DNA from: Panonychus citri
Lineage: Eukaryota > Arthropoda > Arachnida > Trombidiformes > Tetranychidae
DNA: 64,000 nt
Assembly (NCBI RefSeq): GCF_014898815.1
Contig: NW_026515543.1
Coordinates: 4,588,001 to 4,652,000, forward strand
Direction: 5' to 3'
The notes beneath the pieces were generated by a model that did no database searches, had not been told where the DNA came from, and saw only the letters and a list, made by a program, of their open reading frames with translations. A program made the translations under genes and the position numbers. How positions within the stretch are numbered: the first letter of the stretch is position 1; every line of letters begins with the position of its first letter. Positions 36,793 to 47,388 of this stretch are shown piece after piece.

Positions 36793-39700
36793 TCAAGAAA
36801 GTAGACGAACTCGAACATCCTCGAGACTTTTACACTTCCGCTCATCAGACCAACATATCGGCGATATCTCAATCCTTGGGATGTTGATTATCTCTCCACC
36901 TCCATTTCCATTTCCATTGGAAACTAGACCATTGTTGACACTTTCACTTTCACTTCCACCACAACCTCCATTACCTGTATTGCCATTAAGACCAATACCA
37001 CCAGGAGAGTGATTATTACAGTAATCAGCTCTTATTTTGCTTCCATAACCACCAATCGTCGGTCCGATTCCAACATCTAAAGATCTTCCCATTCCAATGA
37101 CGATCGAATCGTGCATATTAACCAGATCAGCTTCTGAAGGAATTATCCTGATTGTTGATCGATTAAGTGTTGATTTACATGAAGTTGAAGGAACACGAAT
37201 ATTTCCAACCACTGGAGTTGTTTTCTTTGCTGTTGCCGTGGTGGTTGATGAATAATCATCATCATCAGAGGCTTGAAATGATGGTTGGTATGGTTCAAGC
37301 ATACGAATCTTTCCCCATTTATTTATACACATTAAGATGGTTGTTGCCCAAAGGAGAAGGACAAATATGATTAAGGTTAAATCTAATGGACTAACTAATT
37401 CATCTGAGACAATTATTGAACTTCGATTGACAGATTCACCTAAAAAGGAGATGGAAGAAGGGAAAATGAAAAAAAGACAATAAATATTACATAACATAAC
37501 AATTTCTCTCAATGATATTAATACATAAATGGTGACAAAAGAAAAGGAAAAAGACATTAGTTGATAACCCAAACTATTAAACAACAACTTCAACACAATT
37601 ACAATTCCAATGAGAATATATTAATATATTCAATTTCCATCAATATCTTTATTGTTGATTCAGGTTATTACTTTTGAATATCATTCTTATCATCATCATC
37701 ATCATCATCATATCATTTACATTGACTGTTGTTATTTACTTATGGTTCCTGAATTGGAAACTTCAATTTGTTTGTAGCTATACAAATGATTAACGAATGT
37801 TTTATCAACAATTAGACAGTTTTTGTTATTTGCATTGAGAAAAACACAGATCAAGTTAATTAATGAGAAACTGAATTACATTTAATTACAACAGAAATGT
37901 AATTAATAACGATGATGAGGTTTTCAAGTTAACCAAAATTGGGTGAATCAAATGTTGGTTGTTTTTTATATTCTCGGTTAATTTTTTTTTGTTAATTACT
38001 ATTTTCCTGATATGTTTTTGATATACAAAGATGACAATGAGACTATTACAACCGTAATCATCATTATCATTATTATCCAGAATCATAAATCATGAAAAAT
38101 ATTATTATCCTATTATATTGTGATCGATATCGTTTAATGATAAGATGTTAATACAATATCAATATCTCTGGTTTGTATTAACTTGGGTTTCTCACAATTT
38201 ACATTTTAAGCCAACAATTAACTTAATCGATTGTCTATTTAATTGACAATTTACTACAACATGATTTACCAAAAGACAACATTGGACAATTTCATCACTT
38301 TTGATTATCAATCAAGATTTAAATTGTTACCATTGAGAGAAATTTAAAATCTCAAGTACATTAAATGCTTTTAATCAAATTGATTCAATGTAAAAATTTA
38401 AATTCACTTGATGATATTAAAGTTAACCAATGAATATTGGTTATCGATGAATTTCCTAGCGATATTGATGATTTAATTGTCACAATTTAATTTGATTCAA
38501 TTTTTTGTAAATCATTAGCCGGGAAAATTTGATTCCTTGTTCATGTTTTGATTTGTTCAATTTGAATTGTTTTGATTGTTTCAATCAGTGATTTATTCAT
38601 TAACAGTTGATTTACAATCTATTCTGTGTAATTATTATTGGTTAAAATGATTAGATGATTAATCAATTAATTAACTTATTAAACTTTATATTAAATGTTT
38701 ATTGATTTTGATGATCAGTTTTGTAGACAAAAAAAGTAATCTAATTGTTCATAATCATGAATATTCATGAGAATCAACAATCAAAACAAATTAAGAAAAT
38801 TTTTCTTTTCTGTTTATCTTACTTATTATTTCAATTGTGACAGTTTGACATTGATTAACAATTAACGTTTAATTAAGTTACAATAAGAGGAAAAGAAAAA
38901 GTTAATTACATTAGATATTGTTATTGTTAACAAATGAATGGATTAGTTAACCAAGAATTAATAATCAACATATTAATCTGACAATCAATTGTAACCAATT
39001 TCTGATATCAGTGAACTCAGCCAATAATTAACTCGCAATTAACATTCAACTTTTGGTTATAATTGAACTTGCAACTTATTTTTAAACACTATTAACGGTT
39101 AATTGTATCATCGCAATCAATTTTTCATTGACAGTTTTATTAACTAAAAATTAAAGTTAAACTATAATTAGCTTAAGACAATTAAGCCAATTAGTTGACT
39201 TTGAATTGATCTTTCGTAACGATTTATATAAATTGGAAAAAAATTTTCTTTCTAATTAGTTTTAGTTGAATTAAACTTTGTAAATTATTTGATTGATGTT
39301 TTGTTGTTTTTAATCAAAAATTTAATTCCAATTTCTGGTAACCAAGGTTTCAATTTGATTTCGTCAACAATTATGATTAATTTTAATTTTGTTCTAAACA
39401 ATTGGAAACAATCATGAGAATATATCATTTGTAATTACCATTGATAGGGTTTCATGTTTATTGATCTAATCAACGTTCATTGTTACTGTTGGTTACATTG
39501 TCATGATTAACTTTAATTGTTCAACTTTTCATTCATATACAATTTAATCATCAGCCTCATCTTTGAACATGATTAAAGTGAATCAATCTTTAAATGATGA
39601 TCATTAAATTGCATTTCTTTCAGTTAACTAATAGTTAGAATAAGAAAATGATAACAATCAACTCAATGTTTGCGAATTCAGGTCTGATTGTGTTTCTTTG

Positions 39701-39980
39701 ATTGTAACAATTTAAAAATGAAGGACTTACCTCGATAATAGTAAATTGCTTGGTTATTGTCACTTTTAATCGTTGGCAATGTTGTCAGATTAGTTGTGTT
39801 GTTAATTGTTGATAACTCTGATTGTTGGACAAGATGATTAGAGAATTGATAATTGTTGTGATTACGTTGACGATTGATGTAATTATTATAATGTTGATTT
39901 GATGATGATGAAAATGATGAAGATGAAGATAAAATTTGATTGAAAATGTTCATATTGGATGGATAGTTAATTGTGAGCAA
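36793..39980 (-). CDS. paralogue of the FNDC-like membrane protein, lacking an FN3 exon
   Basis: Two exons, 39,980-39,731 and 37,439-36,793, join in phase 1 (GTAAGT donor, TTTTAG acceptor) and give 298 residues. Exon 2 has a transmembrane helix (LTLIIFVLLLWATTILMCI) followed by NKWGKIRMLEPYQPSFQ, nearly identical to the KWGKIR-x-LEP motif after the TM of the gene at 12.4-21.8 kb. The acceptor phase is also the same. The tail is Gly/Asn/Ser-rich and ends in KCKSLEDVRVRLLS, resembling the RRYKSAEDLKSLV motif of the paralogue. The proposed first exon is Ser/Asn/Gln-rich and contains neither FN3 sequence nor a signal peptide, so it may be an alternative 5' exon. If so, the true FN3 exons would be missing or outside the window. 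The TM exon is well supported; exon 1 is tentative. Confidence 0.6.
37440..39730 (-). other. intron of the FN3-like paralogue
   Basis: 2.3 kb of AT-rich sequence between the two proposed exons, with an ATC run near 37,686-37,711. I searched it for FN3-like coding between phase-1 splice sites and saw none. Confidence 0.45.
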
Positions 39981-41700
39981 TCAAGAATCGGTGAAGTTAT
40001 CAATTGATCCATAATTATTGATTGTGATATAATATCTTTAGGGTTAAATGATGGTCACTTGGTCATAATCATCAGTATGAAGATAAATTCAATCAAAAAG
40101 GGATGAAGATATCCAAATTGTTGAGTATTGATTTGTTGATTAAGTTGATTGTCAGAGTCACCAAAAGTAAATGTTAACCGTAAACAACAGCATCTTCATC
40201 AACAAGATAATCATTGAAGATAATCAATTGACAAATGGATAATATTTATAAACGTGATCGAGGAAGAGGAGGAAATGAAGATAAATATAAACTCAGAAAG
40301 GAGACAAAGGCAAAGAGATGATGAAGATGATTAATTGTTTATCCAAAGAATCAAAGATTGACCTAAAATTATTACCAAATTAAGGTTATCTAAATGTGAG
40401 ACAATAGTTATAAGGAGGAAATTGTGATTAGTTGTCACTCGAGTTGATAATATTCATGGTGAGGATCAACATGGAACTGGATTAACTTAACATTAATTCA
40501 CAATAATTGGATTAAAAAACTTTTGTCAAACTGTTGATCCATTGATGAGAATCGACTTTGGATTTTGATTTATTATAATAACTTTTTCTTGGTAAATGTT
40601 ACGCATCAACTGGCAGTTTTATGTGAGCAGAATCCATTGATAAAAAAATATTGTTTATGAAATTTATGATAACAATGAAGATGAAGATGATGAAGGTGAA
40701 GATGATGATTATTTGGTGGACTTTGTTTTGATTACATTTTAATTGCGATAAGTAACCATATGTTGATGTTTGTATTCGATTATCGTCCGAATGAGAACTA
40801 AGAATTTTTATCACGACTTTCATTCAATTCATATCTTCAGACGCAAACTCTGTTCATTTGAAACTATTATCATCATTGTGTAGTAGGATTAAGATGAATT
40901 TACCAAGATTTTACGATTTTCATTCGACTTATTAGTTTACGAATTGTTTAAAATGGATCATTTAAACAATTAAACAAAATACTGATTATATGGCGGGGAA
41001 AGAATTAAATTGCTGATCGATTTTTTTTAAATTAGCGATATTATGCCGATTTAAGATGATTACATTTACAATAAAGCTTATAAAAAGATATACTGACTAA
41101 CATATTAATATAACCACCCCTAATTTAAATTCATTATTCATTAACCAAGATAAAAGATAAAATTTAAGTGTAGTAAAATAACAATTCAGTTTAGATTTCA
41201 AATTGAAATCCTTTGAATTTTACCATACCCGTTTCATTGACTATAGAATCAGGTATTTGATCTGAATAAGTTAAGAAGAAACGGATTCTGTAATCAATTC
41301 GGTAAATGAAATTATGTACTACAAACTAGCAAGATAATCGATTCAAATTGATAATACACGAGAAAAATTATGAGTAATTGATCTAATCAAGAAATATTCA
41401 CGTTTAATTAATATGAACCAACAACACGAAAGTATTTAGCTCTAAATCGAAATCATAATTTACAAATCTTATATAAGTTTGTTCTCGATTACCATTATTT
41501 ACCATTCATTGATTTTATTATATTAAACCTTAAATCAAAAAAGAAAACTACGTCCTACATACCTTTACTCTGGCCTTAATAAAATCAATTTATAGCCCTC
41601 GAACCAAGGGTTTTGTTATATATCAATTGAAGTGAAACAGTAATCATTATCAATAAATGAACAATAACAGGGGAAATTATTCAAACAAATGGTAGTTACA
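39981..41700. other. AT-rich spacer without a recognised gene
   Basis: The 5' flank of the FN3-like paralogue and a spacer leading into the transposon-rich block. An open frame at 40,599-40,823 (-) is hydrophobic by base composition and unsupported. Confidence 0.45.
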
Positions 41701-41712
41701 TAAAAGAAAAAA

Positions 41713-41942
41713 GAATGCACTTTTGATTCACATGTAATAATGAATAACAATTGAACAATAAAAAATAACTAACCTAACCTAACCTAACCTAACTTTTCAA
41801 AAGATAATTATCTTCCACGATAGAACAAAAGGAATGCACTTTTGACTCGCATGATAAATTATACTTAACAATTGAAACCAACCAACTATAATCAAAGTAT
41901 AATTATGCACAATTTTGAATCAAACTTATAACAATTGAAACC
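41713..41942. repeat. imperfect tandem repeats flanking an LTR insertion
   Basis: Two diverged copies of a unit beginning GAATGCACTTTTGA and ending near AACAATTGAA occur at 41,714-41,757 and 41,833-41,877. A further unit containing ACAATTGAAACC precedes the LTR at 41,943. The sequence AACCAACCATAATCAAAGTA on the right side of the LTR element (46,602 onward) matches 41,879-41,902 (AACCAACTATAATCAAAGTA). The element therefore inserted into a short tandem array. Confidence 0.65.
41769..41794 (-). repeat. interstitial telomere-type repeat (AACCT)n / (TTAGG)n
   Basis: Five consecutive copies of the AACCT pentamer, the complement of the arthropod telomere motif TTAGG, lie inside the tandem repeat just left of the LTR element. 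Confidence 0.85.
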
Positions 41943-42086
41943 TGTAACAGGTTCGATTTCAAAGATGAACAACTTGAACTTATGTTGAAACTTTTTTAAC
42001 AAAACTTTTCGATTATTAAGATAACTTTATTGTTTTACTTGGTTTATTGGTTATAATTGGTTGATAATAAGGAGTAGAATAGAAAT

Positions 42087-42133
<47 letters not shown>

Positions 42134-42428
42134 AGAGAGAGAGAAAGAAAGAGAAGTCAACCTCTTCACTGTGGTTGTTCTTCTCTGGACAAAAGTGTTG
42201 GACTTAATGAATTTTCTTCATTTTCATCGATTTCTTTTATACAAAATAGAGAAAGAAGAGAAAGAGAAAAGAAAGAAAGAGAAGGAGAAAGAGAGATGAT
42301 GATTTGTCTTCATCATTAACAATTAAATTTTAATGATTTCCTGTAAAAAAACCCAAACTCCAAAAAGTAATAATAAATTATTACCTTTGCAATTATTACG
42401 GGAAGTAATAATCATAAATTTTATTACA
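41943..42428 (-). repeat. 3' LTR (left copy)
   Basis: 486 bp, starting TGTAACAGG and ending TTTTATTACA as written on the plus strand. It contains a GA-dinucleotide array near 42,091-42,150, which explains most of its 32-bp excess over the right copy. Confidence 0.92.
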
Positions 42429-42442
42429 TGTCCCCGGCGCTA

Positions 42443-43891
42443 TTAAGAACAGTCTCTGTTCGAAACTTGGATCCATGTTTTCCCTCTGCATACTAAATTT
42501 CTGAGCTCATCTCCTATCGGGAATTCTTTCTTCTCCTCTTTTAAGGTTACAAATTTACGGTATAATTTTAAGGTATAACGGGAATCAGTTTCGGGACTAT
42601 GACCACTAATTGGTTTGTCAGGGTCATGTCTCTTTAAACCAGTCGTTCCAGGAAAGAAAAAGTCAACTAGTAACTGTAAACTTACGTTACCAAATAATTC
42701 CTGAACATTAACTAACTCAATTGAATTTTGGATGAGATCATTTTCAGTGATCGTCAATCGTCTAAGGTCTGAATTTTGTTGATCGAATACAAGTAACCTC
42801 TTGTTTCTGCAAAGTGAGAGAAGGTTAGTTTTAATAATTTCTATTGGTTGGGATTTATAAAGCACTTCAGTAGAGTTTATTCCGGTAATTGGTGTTGATA
42901 AATTTTTTATATTTTCTGTTTTGATATAATCAAAGTAAACAGTTTGTACTCCGAGTGTCCTGGTTTCAAACCAGCCGGACAAACAGACAGATAAGGCTAA
43001 ATTTTCAGCTGATACACCTTCTGTATCTAAAGCTAATGTTGGCTTAGGTGGTAACCCAATTGGTTGCATTTTATTTAGAATATCTTCAGGCGGGATTAAA
43101 CCTGGTGATTGCCAGAAAGTTCGGTTAAACTGGTCTCTCATAGGCTTAGTTTTCTGTTGCCTTTTATGCTTTTTATAATTGAATGAGTTCACTGTATTAA
43201 CAGTTGGTGTTTGAACTTCATTTGGCTTTAACCAAGGGCAATTTGCAATTTTGTGGCCTAACTTAAAGCAAGCGGAACATGAACTGCAATTTATCATATT
43301 GTGATCTGGACGGAAACAGATGGAGCAATGATTTTTGTCTAACATTCTCCAAGTAGTTTCTGGGGGTAAACAATTTCGTAAAAGATTTATAGCAACTTTT
43401 AGATTATTCTCACTGGAGGTGGAGATCGTAATTTTAGCAAAAGCTCTGTGTTTAATTTGGGTGGATTGAAACATTGCTTGTTTAATTTTTAGTCTATCTA
43501 AGATAGGGGTACCATAATTGTTAAAAACAGTTCGGAGGAAACTTGTAGCGATCATGAAATATGCTATATGATTAAAAGTATCTTTCCTGCATCGACTGGT
43601 TTCAGATTGGGTTGATTGATTAGGATTAGATATAATAGTTTCATTAATTAAAGGGTTTGAGGGTGACTTATGAATAATATTCGGAGCATCATACCAATCG
43701 TTAGATCCTGGTGTTGGTCTTGGAATTGGATTAGCCGTCAGCACAGGTATCTCGCCGTTTTTTCTCATTGTTCTTCGTTTATTTCTTTGAGCACGTTTTT
43801 CAGCTTGGAATTTTTCTGAAGCTCTTTTAACACTGGCTAAATGTCGAGCCGAAGCTTCGTTATCTGCCTCCTCTTGTTCAGCTAAGAACAT
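42443..43891 (-). CDS. zinc-knuckle / DEDDh exonuclease-like protein encoded by the LTR element
   Basis: An intact 482-residue ORF. Residues about 105-180 form a putative RNA-binding region. Two CCHC knuckles follow (C189-x2-C192-x4-H197-x4-C202 and C205-x2-C208-x4-H213-x4-C218), then a basic linker. Residues 285-450 align in order with DEDDh 3'-5' exonucleases of the REXO type: ALDTEG (D289, E291), LLVFDQQNSDLRRL (D375) and HSPETDSRYTLKLY (H431, D436). All five catalytic positions are therefore present. A VSLQLLVDFFFP segment matches the helix that precedes the last motif in that family. The ORF starts directly after a TTAG splice-acceptor-like site, as env-type ORFs made from spliced RNA do. 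Alternatively the exonuclease fold could be non-catalytic. Nothing else of pol is present between this ORF and the protease. Confidence 0.7.
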   Translation of the reverse strand: MFLAEQEEADNEASARHLASVKRASEKFQAEKRAQRNKRRTMRKNGEIPVLTANPIPRPTPGSNDWYDAPNIIHKSPSNPLINETIISNPNQSTQSETSRCRKDTFNHIAYFMIATSFLRTVFNNYGTPILDRLKIKQAMFQSTQIKHRAFAKITISTSSENNLKVAINLLRNCLPPETTWRMLDKNHCSICFRPDHNMINCSSCSACFKLGHKIANCPWLKPNEVQTPTVNTVNSFNYKKHKRQQKTKPMRDQFNRTFWQSPGLIPPEDILNKMQPIGLPPKPTLALDTEGVSAENLALSVCLSGWFETRTLGVQTVYFDYIKTENIKNLSTPITGINSTEVLYKSQPIEIIKTNLLSLCRNKRLLVFDQQNSDLRRLTITENDLIQNSIELVNVQELFGNVSLQLLVDFFFPGTTGLKRHDPDKPISGHSPETDSRYTLKLYRKFVTLKEEKKEFPIGDELRNLVCRGKTWIQVSNRDCS

Positions 43892-44174
43892 CTAAGGTGA
43901 GATAAAATTAGATTAATTTAAATGAGGGTGAAAATTATATTATGAATGGAACTCAGTGGAAAGGCTTCTGAATTTTTAGATAATTAATCATTTTTGTCTG
44001 GTTGTTTAATGTATTTAGCAATAATCTTATTAATATGATGCCAAAAGTATTTAGATTGGACTATTTTATCTAGTAAAATATCAATCCATCCATCGTTATC
44101 GGTTCCACTTATTCTATTTGGAAAGATTTTTTTCAATTGATTAATATAAATGTTTTTCTCTCTTATTTCTTTAT
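43892..44174 (-). other. interval between protease and exonuclease ORFs; candidate deletion scar
   Basis: About 280 bp where RT-RNase H-integrase would be expected. A short open stretch in another frame could be the pol C-terminus. A CACCTTAG acceptor-like sequence touches the ATG of the next ORF. Confidence 0.45.
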
Positions 44175-45810
44175 TTAATTTTTCGAAATCATCAAGTTTT
44201 GATGTTTTATTTGGTGATACGTATGTGTTTTTTGTTCATTTATTAGTTCACTTTCTAAATCCTCTGTTTTAGTTATCAGAAAGGTGGAGGTTTCATCATC
44301 TTGTTCATCTTCATTATTTTTATCGATTGATTTGCAATGTTCTATTTTTGGTTCAGGTTCTATTTGATTTTTTAATTGTTCTGGATTCTGTTCATCAGTT
44401 TTAATTGATTGACTCTCATTGATTATCATAACTCGAGGTTTAATGTTTGTCTCTATGTTGATATCTCCTGATTGGCAATTTATACTGATATTACCTTTCG
44501 AAAGAATATCTTGGCCGATTAAAAGATTGAATTGTTTTGGTAAATTTTCTACTATTAGTATTTTGGTTTGGATTAGTAAGGCTGATTTACCATCGGTGAT
44601 TTTTAATTTGGCGAAAGATTCACCTAAGATTCTTAAAGGTTCACTATTAGCATCATAAGGAATATGACCATTATAAATTGTTTGAATTAATTTTAATTGT
44701 CTTGCAAATTTTTCGGTGATAAGGGTTAATGTAGATCCAGTATCTAACATAGCATTAACTTTAACGTTATTTATTTTAACTTGTTTATAAATTAAATTAT
44801 GTGATTTTTTAGAAAAGATTAGTTGAATATTTGTTTCATCTTTTTCCTCATATTGATTTTGTGTTAAATCTTGATTAAATGATTTTATTTGTAACTCTTG
44901 GTTTCTCCAATTCTGCGAATTTTCTAATTGATTTGTATTATTAATATTATCTTGATTTTGATTTGTTTGTTGATAGTTAACTGGAAATTTTGAGTTAGGA
45001 AAGTTTGATTGATTTTGATAAATTTGTTGGGTGATGTTTTGTTCACGATCTCGAGTTTTTCTTCTGCACTCTTTTTCTGTGTGATTTCTGCCCTTACAAT
45101 AATTACAAAATTCTTTTTTCTTTTCGTCTAAACTCTTGTTTAATTTCTCAGTTAACGAACTTATATTTTCTTGTATTTGTTTGATTGATTCAATTAGATT
45201 ATTATTCAGTAAGAGAGAAGCACTTTGATTGGACTGATTAGTACTAATTGTTGCCTTATCAGCAATTTTACTAGCCTCTATGTATTCATGAATAGATTTT
45301 GGATTCTGCAAAGTTACTGCATAATAAGTTGAAGGAAGTAATTTAACTTTAATCATTCCTAAGATAACAGATTCAGGCATTTGTTTATCTATTTTTTCAC
45401 ATAAATCAATGATCTCATAGATTAAATTTGTTGAGGATTGACCCTGTTTTGTCTTAATTGTGAGAGTTTTTGTGATAGATGGATTCGATAATCAACTGGG
45501 CATAAGCTTTGAATTAACTTGTTTTTTAACTGTAAATAATTTTTAGGCTTGTCACTAGGACCAAAACGACCGTATGTAAAATTGTACCATCTTTTAGCAC
45601 TACCTTGTAAGTAAATGGAAGAGTTCTAAACATATCTAATTGAGTCCATCTGGATGATTCAGCTAAAGTTTCGAATCTAGAAATCCAGTTGATAATATCT
45701 TTTCCGTCATCTCCATTAAATGAAGGAATATTTATTGGTAAAACTTGTGGATTAACGGAAAAGATATTGGTCTGACTGGTTTCTATCGGCGTTAGAGGTT
45801 CTAAGTTCAT
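44175..45810 (-). pseudogene. Gag-retropepsin of the LTR element, frame-broken
   Basis: Two open segments, 45,810-45,526 and 45,380-44,175, belong to one Gag-protease reading separated by frame changes near 45,604 and 45,447. The first encodes a Gag N-terminus (PINIPSFNGDDGKDIINWIS). The second has a capsid-like helix region, a coiled segment, one CCHC knuckle (CNYC-x4-H-x4-C) and a retropepsin with the active site MLDTGSTLTLI and the later LLIGQDIL. Downstream of the stop at 44,175 another frame stays open briefly and resembles the end of a pol polyprotein, consistent with an internal deletion of RT-integrase. Ty3/gypsy-like affinity is inferred from the protease and Gag style. Breaks are described only; no repaired reading is given. 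Confidence 0.75.
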
Positions 45811-46124
45811 GATTTCTTAAATAATTAGATTGGTGAGAAGATTTGGAAGAACCAGAGATTCTTCACTGAATCATATGGTTAATGAATCAAATAACTAATC
45901 AGAGTTTCTTCACTGAAACATTTGATTGAAAATAAAATGTGTACCAGAGCCTCTTCACTGAGTCATGTGGTTTCTTTTAAGAAGTAATAATGTTTTTGGA
46001 TAAAAGTTTCTTTTTACCGTTAAGTTGAATTTTATCAGAAATGAATGGTGAATGAAAAGGTCAGAATTTCGAGAGTCCAATGTAATAAAGAAAATTTCCA
46101 AGAGATGGAACCATCAACAATCCT

Positions 46125-46142
46125 TCCTCATCGTGGGCTCCA
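46125..46142 (-). promoter_or_regulatory. candidate tRNA primer binding site
   Basis: Read on the minus strand, TGGAGCCCACGATGAGGA begins one base after the LTR end. A leading TGG complementary to the tRNA 3' CCA is the usual feature; the tRNA was not identified. Confidence 0.55.
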
Positions 46143-46143
46143 T

Positions 46144-46597
46144 TGTAACAGGTTCGATTTCAAAGATGAACAACTTGAACTTATGTTGAAACTTTTTTAA
46201 CAAAACTTTTCGATTATTAAGATAACTTTATTGTTTTACTTGGTTTATTGGTTATAATTGGTTGATAATAAGGTAGAATAGAAATAAGAGAGAGAGAGAG
46301 AGAGAAGAAGAAGAGAAAGAAAGAAGTCAACCTCTTCACTGTGGTTGTTCTTCTCTGGACAAAATGTTGGACTTAATGATTTTCTTCATTTTCATCGATT
46401 TCTTTTATACAAAATAGAGAAAGAAGAGAAAGAGAAAAGAAAGAAAGAGAAGGAGAAAGAGAGATGATGATTTGTCTTCATCATTAACAATTAAATTTTA
46501 ATGATTTCCTGTAAAAAAACCCAAACTCCAAAAAGTAATAATAAATTATTACCTTTGCAATTATTACGGGAAGTAATAATCATAAATTTTATTACAA
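46144..46597 (-). repeat. 5' LTR (right copy)
   Basis: 454 bp, homologous end to end with 41,943-42,428 and followed by the AAACC target duplication. Confidence 0.92.
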
Positions 46598-46924
46598 AAC
46601 CAACCAACCATAATCAAAGTATAATCATCTAAACTTTTGAACTAAAATTTACTCAATCATTAGTGTTCTCAATTAAATACTATCCAATTGTCTTCAATTG
46701 AATACAATTAACTTCATTTTCAGTTTAATACAATTCATTTTGTCCTCGATTGAATATAATTAATCTTTTTCTTCTTTCTATTTTGAATTTAAGTCTCTTT
46801 CTTCTCTTTCTTTTAATATTAAGTCTCTTTCTTTCTCTTTATCTTTGAAAACAACTTTGAGAATTAAATGAAACTTTATTCAATCTTGATGCTTGAGTTA
46901 ATATTCAATCCTGATTATGAGTCT

Positions 46925-47194
46925 TGTAATAAAATTTATTACTATTAAACGATTATTACTTCCCGTAACAAAGGAAGTAATAATCGTTAGATTAGCGTTT
47001 GGTTTTTTACCATGAAAGTAATAAAAATAAATTGATGATGATGATGAAAATTTATCATCTCTCTTTCTCCTTCTCTTTCTTTTTCTTCTCTTTCTTCTTT
47101 TACAAAAAAATGTATAAAAGAAAAATCAAAAAATCAAATTATTCATTAAGTTTCAATCCTCGATTAGTTGAAGAATAACTTCAGTGAAGAAGTT

Positions 47195-47229
<35 letters not shown>

Positions 47230-47383
47230 TCTATCGAATACCTTATGTTAATCAAACTTATTTAACCAACAATCAAGTTAATCAATAACAAAAGTTAATC
47301 AACAATAAAAGTTTCGTTTAAAAAACTTAAGTATAAGTTGAACTGTTCACGATATTGTTCATTCTCGAATCGAACCTGTTACA
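46925..47383 (+). mobile_element. solo LTR of a related family, opposite orientation
   Basis: 459 bp starting TGTAATAAAATTTATTACTA and ending AACCTGTTACA, flanked by the perfect 5-bp duplication AGTCT (46,920-46,924 and 47,384-47,388). It is the reverse-oriented, diverged relative of the LTRs of the element to the left. Both ends, the TTATTACTTCCCGTAA block and the position of a GA/TC array are shared. It is a product of LTR-LTR recombination. Confidence 0.88.
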
Positions 47384-47388
47384 AGTCT

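Larger units (their letters stand above)
41943..46597 (-). mobile_element. LTR retroelement with Gag-protease and exonuclease-like ORF, no RT or integrase
   Basis: Two long terminal repeats (41,943-42,428 and 46,144-46,597) are bounded by TG...CA and flanked by the 5-bp target duplication AAACC (41,938-41,942 and 46,598-46,602). The transcription direction is minus. A primer-binding-site candidate starting TGGAGCCCACG lies one base inside the 5' LTR (46,142-46,125), and GGGGACA abuts the 3' LTR. The 3.7-kb interior encodes a broken Gag plus retropepsin (45,810-44,175) and a separate intact 482-residue ORF (43,891-42,443). No reverse transcriptase, RNase H or integrase motifs are present, so the copy is non-autonomous. 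The LTRs are nearly identical apart from the length of an internal GA array and small indels, which suggests recent insertion. Confidence 0.9.

Noticed and set aside
40599..40823. possible extra 5' exon or membrane peptide for the FN3-like paralogue
   Set aside because: Hydrophobicity arises from AT-rich triplets; no phase-compatible splice sites were found.
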